From: an uncultured beta proteobacterium
GTDB lineage: Bacteria > Pseudomonadota > Gammaproteobacteria > Burkholderiales > Rhodocyclaceae
Length of the DNA stretch: 17,845 nucleotides
Direction: 5' to 3'
Assembly: GCA_903917505.1 (NCBI GenBank)
Contig: CAIXAY010000469.1
Location: forward strand, 1 to 17,845
The translations under genes were made by a program, and so were the position numbers. Positions 7,263-13,819 of the stretch are shown in pieces. Numbering within the stretch: position 1 is the first letter of the stretch; every line of letters begins with the position of its first letter. The notes below the pieces were generated by a model. It made no database searches, was not told where the DNA came from, and saw only the letters and a list, made by a program, of their open reading frames with translations.

Positions 7263-7539
7263 CGAAGCTCTCTTTGTGATAAATCGTGCCGCAAAAAGCC
7301 GCCGGAACAAGTGTGCCCTGTCTGTCGCGCCAGTTCGCACGCATCGTCGATGATCACAGGGCATCGGTATATTTGCGCACGGCGCCGGCTGCCCGCGGTC
7401 CTGATCGTCATACGGCACCGGAGGCGCTAGAATAACACGCAGTGGGAAGTGATTTCGGCCCAGCAAGCAAGCGGAATATCTATCGAAACAGCCTGATCTT
7501 GTCGATTCAGGCGAATAATTTGCCGAGATGAGGTTGGCC
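7263..7539. other. Intergenic region between divergent bPH and pilU genes
   Basis: This 277-base stretch must hold the promoters for both divergent genes. A perfect 8-base inverted repeat, TGCCCTGT (7314-7321) and ACAGGGCA (7356-7363), has a 34-base spacer that contains the short palindrome ATCGTCGATGAT. A TAGAAT at about 7430 could be a -10 box for pilU, but no convincing -35 sits upstream. I see no convincing gene here. Confidence 0.4.
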
Positions 7540-8844
7540 ATGGAACAACAAGAAAAGTCGCAGTACCAGGCCGTAGTGCACCGGATGCTGACCACGATGG
7601 TGGGGATGAAGGGTTCGGACCTGTTCATCACGGCAGGCTTCCCGCCGGCAATCAAGCTGAATGGCAAGATCACCAAACTCAATGACACGCCGCTCACCGC
7701 GGAACAGGCGCAGAAAATGGCGCACGCCATTTCGACCGAGAAGCAGTGGCAGAATTTTATCGACAGCAAGGGTTCGAACTTCGCCATTTCGCTCGAAGGC
7801 ATCGGTCGTTTCCGCATCAATGTATTCACGCAGCAGCAGCGCGCCGGCATGGTGATCCGCGTCATCACCACCGAAATCCCCGATTTCGACAGGATGAATC
7901 TGCCGCCGGTCCTGAAGTCGGTCGTGCTCGAAAAGCGCGGCCTGGTGCTGCTGGTGGGCGGCACCGGGTCGGGCAAGTCGACCACGCTGGCCGCGATGCT
8001 GGGGGTACGCAACCGTGAAACGCACGGTCACATCATCACCATCGAGGACCCGGTCGAATTCGTGCATACCCACCTCAATTGCATCGTCACCCATCGCGAG
8101 GTCGGCGTGGACACGGTGGGGTGGTTCGACGCGCTCAAGGACTCGCTTCGCCAGGCCCCGGATGTCATCCTGATCGGCGAGATTCGCGATCAGGAGACGA
8201 TGGAATATGCGCTGAATTTCGCCGAGACCGGGCACCTTTGCATGGCCACCCTGCATGCCAACAGCGCCAACCAGGCAATCGACCGCATCGTGAATTTCTT
8301 CCCCATCGAAAAGCGCGAGCAGGTGTTGAACGACATCTCGCTGAACATGCGCGCCATCATTTCGCAGCGGCTGGTGCGCAAGATCTCCGGCGGGCGTGCC
8401 GCCGCAATCGAGATTCTGTTGAGCACGGCGATGGCGAGGGATGCAATTGCCAAGGGCGAGGTCGGGGCATTGAAGGAGATCATGAAGAAATCCGTCGAAC
8501 AGGGAATGAAGACTTTCGACCAGTGCCTGTTCGAACTGTACGACGCCGGCGAAATTTCCCTGCAGGAGTTGCAGCTCAATTCCGATGCCAAGGGCGACCT
8601 GATGCTGCGCCTGAAGCTGCAAAGCGCACGCTTCACCAGGGAGGTGCTGGGCGGCGATGCGGGCAGCCAATCGAGCGGATTGTCTTTTGACGGCCAGGTG
8701 GACCCGGAGAAGGAAGCCGCGAAGAAAAAGGCGGAAGAAGACGCCGAGCTGCAAGAAGCGGCGCTGAAAAAAGCGGCGGCCGCAAGAGCCGCGCCGCTCG
8801 CGCTGGAGCCGTCCGAACGGCCGCCGGCGCCAACGAAGGCATGA
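7540..8844 (+). CDS. pilU: Type IV pilus retraction-associated ATPase, PilU-type
   Basis: This 434-aa protein belongs to the PilT/PilU hexameric ATPases that power pilus retraction from the cytoplasmic side of the inner membrane. Walker A is GGTGSGKST (140-148). The Asp box covers IITIEDPVEF (165-174), the Walker B region DVILIGEIRDQETM (208-221) and the His box HLCMATLHANSANQAIDRI (232-250). The segments CIVTHREVG and GHLCMATLHANSANQAIDRIVNFFP favour PilU over PilT. ATG 7540 is preferred because GAGG lies 6 bases upstream; ATG 7528 is the alternative. Residues about 383-420 form an unusually Lys/Glu/Ala-rich tail, probably helical. No pilT is beside it. The end overlaps the next gene if that gene starts at 8841. 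Confidence 0.92.
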   Translation: MEQQEKSQYQAVVHRMLTTMVGMKGSDLFITAGFPPAIKLNGKITKLNDTPLTAEQAQKMAHAISTEKQWQNFIDSKGSNFAISLEGIGRFRINVFTQQQRAGMVIRVITTEIPDFDRMNLPPVLKSVVLEKRGLVLLVGGTGSGKSTTLAAMLGVRNRETHGHIITIEDPVEFVHTHLNCIVTHREVGVDTVGWFDALKDSLRQAPDVILIGEIRDQETMEYALNFAETGHLCMATLHANSANQAIDRIVNFFPIEKREQVLNDISLNMRAIISQRLVRKISGGRAAAIEILLSTAMARDAIAKGEVGALKEIMKKSVEQGMKTFDQCLFELYDAGEISLQELQLNSDAKGDLMLRLKLQSARFTREVLGGDAGSQSSGLSFDGQVDPEKEAAKKKAEEDAELQEAALKKAAAARAAPLALEPSERPPAPTKA

Positions 8845-8873
8845 ACCGATTATTCGCCAGACAAGGAGCATGC

Positions 8874-9404
8874 ATGGACGAGTTCGCAGCGATCGAAGAC
8901 AATTTCTCCAGTTTCGCCAGGCTTCTCGTCGAAGACGCTGCGGTTCGCTTCAAGGCGCTGCGCAGTTGTTCGTTCTTCGACCCCGTGCCTGATGCATGGC
9001 TGGTGCGCATCGCGGACATGGCGCAAATCCGCACCTTCTATTCCGATGTTTGCCTTACCAGGCAGGACGAAGAAACAAAGGCCCTCTACGTCATCCTGCT
9101 CGGCAGCGCCGAAGCCTACCGCAACGGCAAGCTGGTTGGAACGATAGATACCGGCGAATGCATCGGCGAGGGCGTGTTCTTTGCCAATGCGGACATCGCG
9201 AGCTCAGCGACCGTGATCGCCGATTACAAGATCATTGCGGCGCAATTCGACAAAACCACCATCGCCAGCCTGCAAGCCGATGCCGGGGCCATGGCCTGCA
9301 TCGACAAAGCCCTGCTGCTGGCGCTCTTCAGGAAATTGCAGGGCGCCAACCGCAAGATCGAACAGCTGCTGCTGATGAAGGCGATCGATGGCAAGGGCCG
9401 ATAG
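8874..9404 (+). CDS. Cyclic-nucleotide-binding-fold (CRP-like sensor domain) protein
   Basis: This 176-aa protein has one cNMP-binding-type beta-roll at about 32-127: LRSCSFFDPVPDAWLVRIA (start), then ALYVILLGSAEAYRNGKLVGTIDTGECIGEG, then ASSATVIADYKIIAAQF. No DNA-binding domain follows; the C-terminal 40 residues are helical. The phosphate-binding cassette keeps IGE (97-99), but the position of the CRP arginine (RSA) is serine here (SSA near 110-112), so classical cAMP binding is doubtful. ATG 8874 has AAGGAG (8863-8868) at good spacing. The in-frame ATG 8841 overlaps the pilU stop. Close coupling to pilU suggests a role in pilus control. Confidence 0.75.
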   Translation: MDEFAAIEDNFSSFARLLVEDAAVRFKALRSCSFFDPVPDAWLVRIADMAQIRTFYSDVCLTRQDEETKALYVILLGSAEAYRNGKLVGTIDTGECIGEGVFFANADIASSATVIADYKIIAAQFDKTTIASLQADAGAMACIDKALLLALFRKLQGANRKIEQLLLMKAIDGKGR

Positions 9405-9525
9405 CATTTTGCCGGCGCAGAGCAATTCAAGGGCTTTACTGGCGGGCGCTTGCTGATCCAGCGTCATCGGCGTGGAAAAGCCGAAATACGGCAAGTTTGA
9501 AAAAGCGCGCCAGCGAGCGACGAAG
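9405..9525. other. Gap between the pilU-partner and arfB 3' ends
   Basis: These 121 bases separate convergent genes. I see no clear hairpin with a T-run, no repeat and no supportable reading frame. Confidence 0.4.
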
Positions 9526-9939
9526 CTACTGCGCGTCGACGCGCCCGCGCAAGACCTTGACCGCCCCGCGCCTGACCTTGCTTTCGATGCGCTTCTTTTG
9601 CGAACTGCGCGTCGGCTTGGTCGGCCGCCGCACTTGCGGAACGATGGCAGCGCGGGCGATCAGTTCGCGCAGGCGCGTCAGGGCGTCGATGCGGTTGCGC
9701 TCCAGGCTGCGATGCTGCTGCGCCTTGATGACGACCACGCCGTCGGCGCTGACGCGCTGATCGCGCAACAGCAGGAGTTTCGCCTTGATGGCGTCGGGCA
9801 GGGTCGAGGCGGCGATGGCAAAGCGCAAATGGATCGCGTTCGAGACCTTATTGACGTTCTGCCCGCCGGCGCCCTGGGCGCGAATGGCGATGAACTCGAC
9901 CTCGTCTTCGCGCAACAGGATTTGCGGGGAATGTGGCAT
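9526..9939 (-). CDS. arfB: Alternative ribosome-rescue factor ArfB (peptidyl-tRNA hydrolase)
   Basis: This 137-aa protein has the size of E. coli ArfB/YaeJ (140). It hydrolyses peptidyl-tRNA on ribosomes stalled at mRNA ends without needing a stop codon. The GGQ catalytic motif is at 25-27 in AQGAGGQNVNKVSNAIHLRF. Residues from about 104 to the end form a long basic tail, beginning RRPTKPTRSSQKKR, which in the family enters the empty mRNA channel. The absence of a codon-recognition domain separates it from RF1 and RF2. A GAAGAAG-type ribosome site precedes the ATG. It lies about 66 bases downstream of the GGDEF gene on the same strand and could be read through from it. Confidence 0.94.
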   Translation of the reverse strand: MPHSPQILLREDEVEFIAIRAQGAGGQNVNKVSNAIHLRFAIAASTLPDAIKAKLLLLRDQRVSADGVVVIKAQQHRSLERNRIDALTRLRELIARAAIVPQVRRPTKPTRSSQKKRIESKVRRGAVKVLRGRVDAQ

Positions 9940-9953
9940 GGCTTGCTTCTTCA

Positions 9954-10011
9954 GGGTGAGCGAGCGAGTTTACTCGACTTCGCCCTCGCCTTCACTGGGC
10001 TTCGCTCACCC
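9954..10011. terminator. Inverted repeat between GGDEF gene and arfB
   Basis: A perfect 10-base inverted repeat, GGGTGAGCGA (9954-9963) with TCGCTCACCC (10002-10011), flanks a 38-base loop that contains a small hairpin, CGAG-TTTA-CTCG. It includes the GGDEF stop codon and lies just upstream of arfB. It lacks a T-tract, so it is at most an attenuator or weak terminator. Confidence 0.25.
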
Positions 10012-11037
10012 GAACAGGGCGTCGATGTCGAAATCCTCTTCGACCGGCGCTTCGGCCGCCGCCGGCTTGGCAATCGCGCCCTCGAGCACCAGACGCTCGT
10101 GGCAGCAGACCTGGTTGCGCCCGTGCTCCTTGGCATAGTAAAGCGCTTCGTCGGCGCGCCCGACCACATCGGTCGGCACGTCGCTCTCCGAGACGGCGGT
10201 AAAGCCGATCGAACAGGTGACTTTCCCGACCTGCGGGAACTCATGGTTCTCGACCGCCGTACGGAAACGGTTGAAAGTCGCCGCCGCCAGCGTTTCGCTG
10301 TCGGCGTTGAGGATGACCACGAATTCCTCGCCGCCGAAGCGGAACAGGCGGTCGCCGCCGCGGAAGGTCTTGCGCATCAGGTCGCCCATGCGCAGCAGGA
10401 CCTCGTCGCCGAACAGGTGCCCGAAAGAATCATTGACGCGCTTGAAGTGGTCGATGTCGATGACGCAAAGCCAGGCTTGCGAACCTGGCGCCAACTGGTC
10501 GCGCCGGTCGTCAAAGCCGTCGTCGGGCAAGTCGAGGACCGAGGAAGTCAGCAGCCGGTCGAAGGTTTCGTCGAAGGTCTTGCGGTTGAGCAGGCGCGTC
10601 AGCGTGTCGAGCTCGCTGTAGTCGAGCAGCCTCATCTGATTGTCATGAGTGCGCGCCAGGCAGGCGATCGTCTCGGCCTGATCGGCCTGATCGGACTTCT
10701 TGAGCGCAAAAGCCAGTATCATCTGCTCGCTGGCCAGTTCGGAGGTGTAAAGCTTGACGGCGCCGCAGTAGCGTCCTTGAATGGTGCAAGTCAGGACCTT
10801 GCCGTCGCCGCGCACGGCGTCGATAAGCTCCGGCCACAGCGAAACGGCCGAATGCATGATGGTCGGCCCGGAAAACACGCGCAAGACGGTTTCGCCCTGC
10901 GGCTCGCGCGAGAAGATGCCGATGTCCGCCGCGCCGCCGAGCAGCGCTTCCGCCGCGCGAAACAGCGCGCGCGGCAGCTTGTCACGGTCGCGACAGGCTG
11001 AAATCGCTTCAATGCTGCGCAGCAGCGGCAATACCAT
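10006..11037 (-). CDS. Diguanylate cyclase (GGDEF) with N-terminal sensory region
   Basis: This 343-aa protein is predicted to make c-di-GMP from GTP. The GGDEF domain spans roughly 142-312, with LDTLTRLLNRKTF (143-155), IDIDHFKRVNDSFGHLFGDEVLL (193-215) and the active-site GGEEF (235-239). The inhibitory-site motif RxxD is R226-D229, exactly five residues ahead, so product feedback is expected. Residues 1-135 look like a GAF-type sensor (inference) with no membrane helix, so the enzyme is cytosolic. The C terminus is an acidic peptide, EEDFDIDALFG. A sigma70-like promoter and an operator-like palindrome lie upstream. The matching E-A-L or HD-GYP domain is absent, so it is not a dual enzyme. 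Confidence 0.9.
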   Translation of the reverse strand: MVLPLLRSIEAISACRDRDKLPRALFRAAEALLGGAADIGIFSREPQGETVLRVFSGPTIMHSAVSLWPELIDAVRGDGKVLTCTIQGRYCGAVKLYTSELASEQMILAFALKKSDQADQAETIACLARTHDNQMRLLDYSELDTLTRLLNRKTFDETFDRLLTSSVLDLPDDGFDDRRDQLAPGSQAWLCVIDIDHFKRVNDSFGHLFGDEVLLRMGDLMRKTFRGGDRLFRFGGEEFVVILNADSETLAAATFNRFRTAVENHEFPQVGKVTCSIGFTAVSESDVPTDVVGRADEALYYAKEHGRNQVCCHERLVLEGAIAKPAAAEAPVEEDFDIDALFG

Positions 11038-11077
11038 CGTGCGCTTTCAGATATATGACATGGCGATATTTGTGATA

Positions 11078-11105
11078 ATGGCATAATTCTAAATGCATAT
11101 GCCAT
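11078..11105. promoter_or_regulatory. Operator-like palindrome ATGGCATA-N12-TATGCCAT
   Basis: This is a perfect 8-base inverted repeat with a 12-base spacer (arms 11078-11085 and 11098-11105). It overlaps the -10 box and spacer of the GGDEF promoter and lies upstream of the divergent PIN gene. Its size and position fit a dimeric repressor site. The protein that would bind is unknown. Confidence 0.45.
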
Positions 11106-11114
11106 CGGCAACAA
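11086..11114 (-). promoter_or_regulatory. Sigma70-like promoter of the GGDEF gene
   Basis: On the minus strand TTGTTG (11114-11109) and TAGAAT (11091-11086) are separated by exactly 17 bases, about 50 bases upstream of the GGDEF start codon. The local AT-richness contrasts with the surrounding coding DNA. Confidence 0.55.
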
Positions 11115-11145
11115 CAGCAGAATTCACATTTTTTTAAAAATTCCC

Positions 11146-11577
11146 ATGCGCCTTGTCTTGGATACCAACATCATAATGGACCTGCTGCACTTCGCCGACC
11201 GCAAGGCGCTGCCGCTGCAGGCCGCCATTGCCGGCGGGGAAGTCGAGTGTTTCAGCGACAGCGAGTGCCTGGCCGAGCTCGAGCGGGTGGTCGCCTATCC
11301 GCAGTTCGGGCTGGAGGCCGGGGCCAGGCGCGCCCTGATCGAGGATTACCGCCGATTCGCCAGGCTGATGGAGGGCTGCGCCGAAGAGAATTACCTGCTG
11401 CCGCGCTGCCGCGACGCCGACGACCAGAAGTTCCTGATCCTCGCGGCCCGCTGCCACGCCGACCTGCTGGTCACGCGCGACAAACTGCTGCTCAGGCTCG
11501 CCGGCCACCGTCAGCGCCCGCCCCCCTGCCGCATCGTCACGGCGGAAGCCGCCTGCAAGCTGCTCGGAATAGGCTAA
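11146..11577 (+). CDS. PIN-domain protein, putative ribonuclease (toxin-like family)
   Basis: This is a 143-aa PIN-fold protein. The expected acidic metal ligands are present: D6 in LVLDTNIIMDLL, E44 in CLAELERV, D93 in DADDQKFLILA, and D112 in LLVTRDKLLL. The family is often annotated as a toxin-antitoxin toxin component, but no antitoxin-sized gene adjoins it: a GGDEF gene diverges on one side and yaaA converges on the other. It may be a chromosomal orphan nuclease. The ATG is preceded by a T/A run (TTTTTTTAAAAATTCCC) with no visible Shine-Dalgarno sequence, so translation may be weak or leaderless. Its stop overlaps the yaaA stop by a few bases. Confidence 0.82.
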   Translation: MRLVLDTNIIMDLLHFADRKALPLQAAIAGGEVECFSDSECLAELERVVAYPQFGLEAGARRALIEDYRRFARLMEGCAEENYLLPRCRDADDQKFLILAARCHADLLVTRDKLLLRLAGHRQRPPPCRIVTAEAACKLLGIG

Positions 11578-11590
11578 ACGGGGGTTAGCC
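11572..11590. terminator. Hairpin over the convergent PIN/yaaA stops
   Basis: GGCTAA (11572-11577) and TTAGCC (11585-11590) form a perfect six-base stem with a 7-base G-rich loop. The stem contains the stop codons of both convergent genes. No T-run follows on either strand. Confidence 0.3.
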
Positions 11591-12353
11591 GGCGGCGGAA
11601 AACCCAGCGCGTCGCCGTCGAGGCCTCGGCGGCATAGGCATAGCCCTCGTCCGAGAATTCCTTGAGGCCGTCGGCCGACTTGAGGCGCTTGGCCAGGGCA
11701 TGGCGCGCCATCATGCCGCGCGCGCGCTTGGCGTAAAAACTCAGGACCTTGAAACGGCCGCCGCTCCAATCCTCGAAAACCGGCGCGATCACCGGCACCG
11801 CGAGCTTGCGCACCGGCACCGACTTGAAGTATTCCTGCGACGCCAGGTTGACCAGGGCCCGGGCCTTGGCTTCGAGCAGCGCCGCATTGAGCGCGGCGAC
11901 GATGCGCTCGCCCCAGAAGGCGTAAAGGTCCCGGCCCCGGTCGTTGGGTAGCGGCGTTCCCATTTCCAGGCGGTAGGGCTGAATCAGGTCGAGCGGGCGC
12001 AGCAGGCCGTAGAGCCCCGAGAGGATGCGCAAATGGCCCTGCGCATAGCGCAGCGCGGCCGGCGACAGCGTCGCGGCGGCCAGCCCGTCATAGACGTCGC
12101 CGTTGAAAGCGAACAGCGCCGGCTTGGCATTGTCGGGATTGAAAGGCAGCGCCCATTCGGCGTAGCGCGTGGCGTTGAGCGCGGCCAAGGCGTCGCTGAC
12201 GTGCATCAGGCGGCCAAGCTCGGCCGGCGACAGGCCGCGCAGGCGCTTCACCAGCAATTGCGACTGCCCGACAAACTCCGGCTGACTAAACTCGGCAATC
12301 GGTGGCGGCGTCGTGAAATCCAGTGTCTTGGCCGGCGAAAGAAGGATGATCAT
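11574..12353 (-). CDS. yaaA: Peroxide stress protein YaaA (DUF328/UPF0246)
   Basis: This 259-aa protein is the usual length for the family. In E. coli YaaA is induced by OxyR and limits free intracellular iron during hydrogen peroxide stress. Conserved blocks are MIILLSPAKTLDF at the start, ALFAFNGDVYDGL, LSGLYGLLRPLDLIQPYRLEMGT, LVNLASQEYFKSV and FYAKRARGMMARH. The start at 12353 gives the canonical MIILLSPAK; a longer frame upstream is not conserved. It converges on the PIN gene and diverges from the DUF2863 gene. A TACAAT box lies about 45 bases upstream on its strand. I see no clear OxyR site. Confidence 0.94.
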   Translation of the reverse strand: MIILLSPAKTLDFTTPPPIAEFSQPEFVGQSQLLVKRLRGLSPAELGRLMHVSDALAALNATRYAEWALPFNPDNAKPALFAFNGDVYDGLAAATLSPAALRYAQGHLRILSGLYGLLRPLDLIQPYRLEMGTPLPNDRGRDLYAFWGERIVAALNAALLEAKARALVNLASQEYFKSVPVRKLAVPVIAPVFEDWSGGRFKVLSFYAKRARGMMARHALAKRLKSADGLKEFSDEGYAYAAEASTATRWVFRRRLTPV

Positions 12354-12394
12354 GGCGGGTATCCGTGGCAGGTTCGGCAAGAAGGCCAGCGCGG

Positions 12395-12423
12395 ATTGTA
12401 AACCAAGCCCGGCGCGCGGCACG
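12395..12423 (-). promoter_or_regulatory. Possible promoter of yaaA
   Basis: On the minus strand TACAAT (12400-12395) lies about 42 bases before the yaaA start. The -35 position 17 bases upstream holds only a weak CGTGCC-like sequence. The -35 zone overlaps that of the divergent DUF2863 promoter, which would place the two promoters back to back. Confidence 0.35.
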
Positions 12424-12447
12424 CCCTGCCGCTTCCCACGGTACAAT
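12419..12447 (+). promoter_or_regulatory. Possible promoter of the DUF2863 gene
   Basis: TACAAT (12442-12447) lies 28 bases before the ATG at 12476. The -35 region is poor (GCACGC), so recognition would depend on the -10 box or on an activator. Confidence 0.4.
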
Positions 12448-12475
12448 AGCGAATTGTCCTGCGCAGGCTCCGAAC

Positions 12476-13651
12476 ATGAAACGCAACCGTCTCTCCGCGC
12501 GCAAGCGCATCTCGGCCGATGCCAGCGAACTGGGCCGCCTGGCCACCTGCCTCGCCGAATCAGGCGGCAAGCTCGAGGACGCGTTCTGGGAGAAGCAGCT
12601 CGCCGAACTCGTCGATAAATTACTGCACGACGGCGCCGAAGACGACCTCAATGCCTCGCTCGACCGCCTTTTCGATTCGCACGCCGCGGCGCACGACAGC
12701 CTGGCCGACATGATCGAATCGCGTGCCGAATGCTGCGTCCTGTCGCACCAGGGACAGGAATTCGACATCCTGCTGTTCAACGTGCCGCTGCTCGCCTGGT
12801 CGCGCTTTTCGATCCCGGCCGGAACGATCCCCAAGAGCACGCTGCAGACGCTGAAGGTGCATCTCGCGGCGCACGTCTTCTCCGCCGGTTCGCAACTGGC
12901 GCTGGCCGATTACCTGTACAGCCCGGACCAGCTGCCGCGCAGCTTCGTCGATACCTGGCAGTTGATGCGCGACCTCGGCAGCGCGGCCCTGTGCAACAGC
13001 GCCTTGAAGCTCGACCTCTCGGTGCTGCCGGAAACCAACCAGTTCCTCTCGGACACGCGCTACCTGATCGGCGCGATCGCCGTGCCGCGCGGCATGCCGC
13101 TGTTCCGCTGGAACGAGTCGGATCGCTGCACGCGCGAGAGCGCGCTCAAGGAATGGGTCAAGCAGGGCGGCCCCTGCCTCGAACCGCTGCTCACCGGCTG
13201 CGCCTTCCAGCCGCTCCTGGCCGACGCCTATCACGCCGCCTGCCGCACCGCCGACATGGCCTCGCGCCCCTACTCGCTGCACGCCTCGGTGGCTTTCCTG
13301 CAGACCACGCTCGGCAAGTCGGCCGAAGCGCTGCGCGCCATCGTCGGCGGCTTTCACGACAAGCGGCTCGAGGAATACCGCATCGGCTTCGGGCCGCGCG
13401 ATGACGATGCCATTTTCCATGGCGTCGTCTGGCCGCTGCTCGGTGCCGAGGACGAAACCACCGACATCGTCGGCGAAATCGAGGCCCTGCTGCGCGAAGC
13501 CGGCATCAAGGAAGTTCTCGTGCACGGCCAGCAGTTTCCTTTCGAGTTCTGCGACGACTGCGGCGCGCCGCTCTACCCGAACATCGAGGGCGAGACCGTG
13601 CACGCCGAAATGCCCGAACAGAACAACGCGCCGTCGCAGACTTTGCATTGA
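12476..13651 (+). CDS. DUF2863 family protein
   Basis: This is a 391-aa protein of unknown function. It has a basic start (MKRNRLSARKRIS), LATCLAESGGKLEDAFWEKQL at about 22-42, LLAWSRFSIPAGTIP (105-119), and LALADYLYSPDQLPRSF (141-157). These are recognisable DUF2863 blocks, a family I know mainly from Betaproteobacteria. The C terminus holds FEFCDDCGAPLYPN (357-369) with a CxxC pair at 359/362, which looks like half of a zinc or redox site. No signal peptide or membrane helix is evident. The start at 12476 removes 37 unconserved residues of open frame. The gene appears monocistronic and is followed by the second palindromic repeat. Confidence 0.85.
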   Translation: MKRNRLSARKRISADASELGRLATCLAESGGKLEDAFWEKQLAELVDKLLHDGAEDDLNASLDRLFDSHAAAHDSLADMIESRAECCVLSHQGQEFDILLFNVPLLAWSRFSIPAGTIPKSTLQTLKVHLAAHVFSAGSQLALADYLYSPDQLPRSFVDTWQLMRDLGSAALCNSALKLDLSVLPETNQFLSDTRYLIGAIAVPRGMPLFRWNESDRCTRESALKEWVKQGGPCLEPLLTGCAFQPLLADAYHAACRTADMASRPYSLHASVAFLQTTLGKSAEALRAIVGGFHDKRLEEYRIGFGPRDDDAIFHGVVWPLLGAEDETTDIVGEIEALLREAGIKEVLVHGQQFPFEFCDDCGAPLYPNIEGETVHAEMPEQNNAPSQTLH

Positions 13652-13668
13652 GGCGGGAAAAACAATTG

Positions 13669-13793
13669 ACCACAACGAACACAACGAGCACGGCGAAAAA
13701 GCTTTGACTGATAGTGCGTTCATCGGTCACCGCGTGGGTGTGGGAATTCGATGCGAAGTCGAATTCTCGTCGTGTCCGTTGCGTCGTTGTGGT
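13669..13793. repeat. Palindromic intergenic repeat, copy 2 (ACAACG-unit arms)
   Basis: The left arm (13669-13696) and right arm (13767-13793) are inverted copies of degenerate ACAACG-type 9-base units. The outer 10 bases, ACCACAACGA, match perfectly; the rest carries mismatches and one bulge. Inside are two more hairpins. TGACTGAT (13705-13712) pairs with ATCGGTCA (13722-13729) through one T:G wobble. GAATTCGA (13744-13751) pairs perfectly with TCGAATTC (13759-13766) over a 7-base loop. The 10-mer TGACCGATGA of copy 1 occurs here on the minus strand (13729-13720), so the core is inverted relative to copy 1. The element fills most of the gap between the DUF2863 gene and bioA. Confidence 0.82.
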
Positions 13794-13819
13794 TTCATTT
13801 AAGATTTTGGTTCCGCCGC

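Noticed and set aside
7263..8012. Long minus-strand open frame upstream of the bPH gene and antisense to pilU
   Set aside because: It continues the bPH frame but shows no family features and is the mirror of well-conserved pilU coding sequence.
9472..11001. Plus-strand open frame of 509 codons opposite arfB and the GGDEF gene
   Set aside because: Its length comes from GC-rich codon bias of the two real minus-strand genes; no recognisable domain.
11146..12353. PIN and yaaA as a toxin-antitoxin pair
   Set aside because: The genes converge instead of being co-transcribed, and YaaA is a known peroxide-stress protein unrelated to antitoxins.
12396..12404. TTGTAAACC, identical to a BirA operator half-site
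   Set aside because: The second half (GGTTTACAA about 16 bases on) is missing, and the site lies between yaaA and the DUF2863 gene, not at the bio genes. It is better explained as part of the yaaA -10 region.
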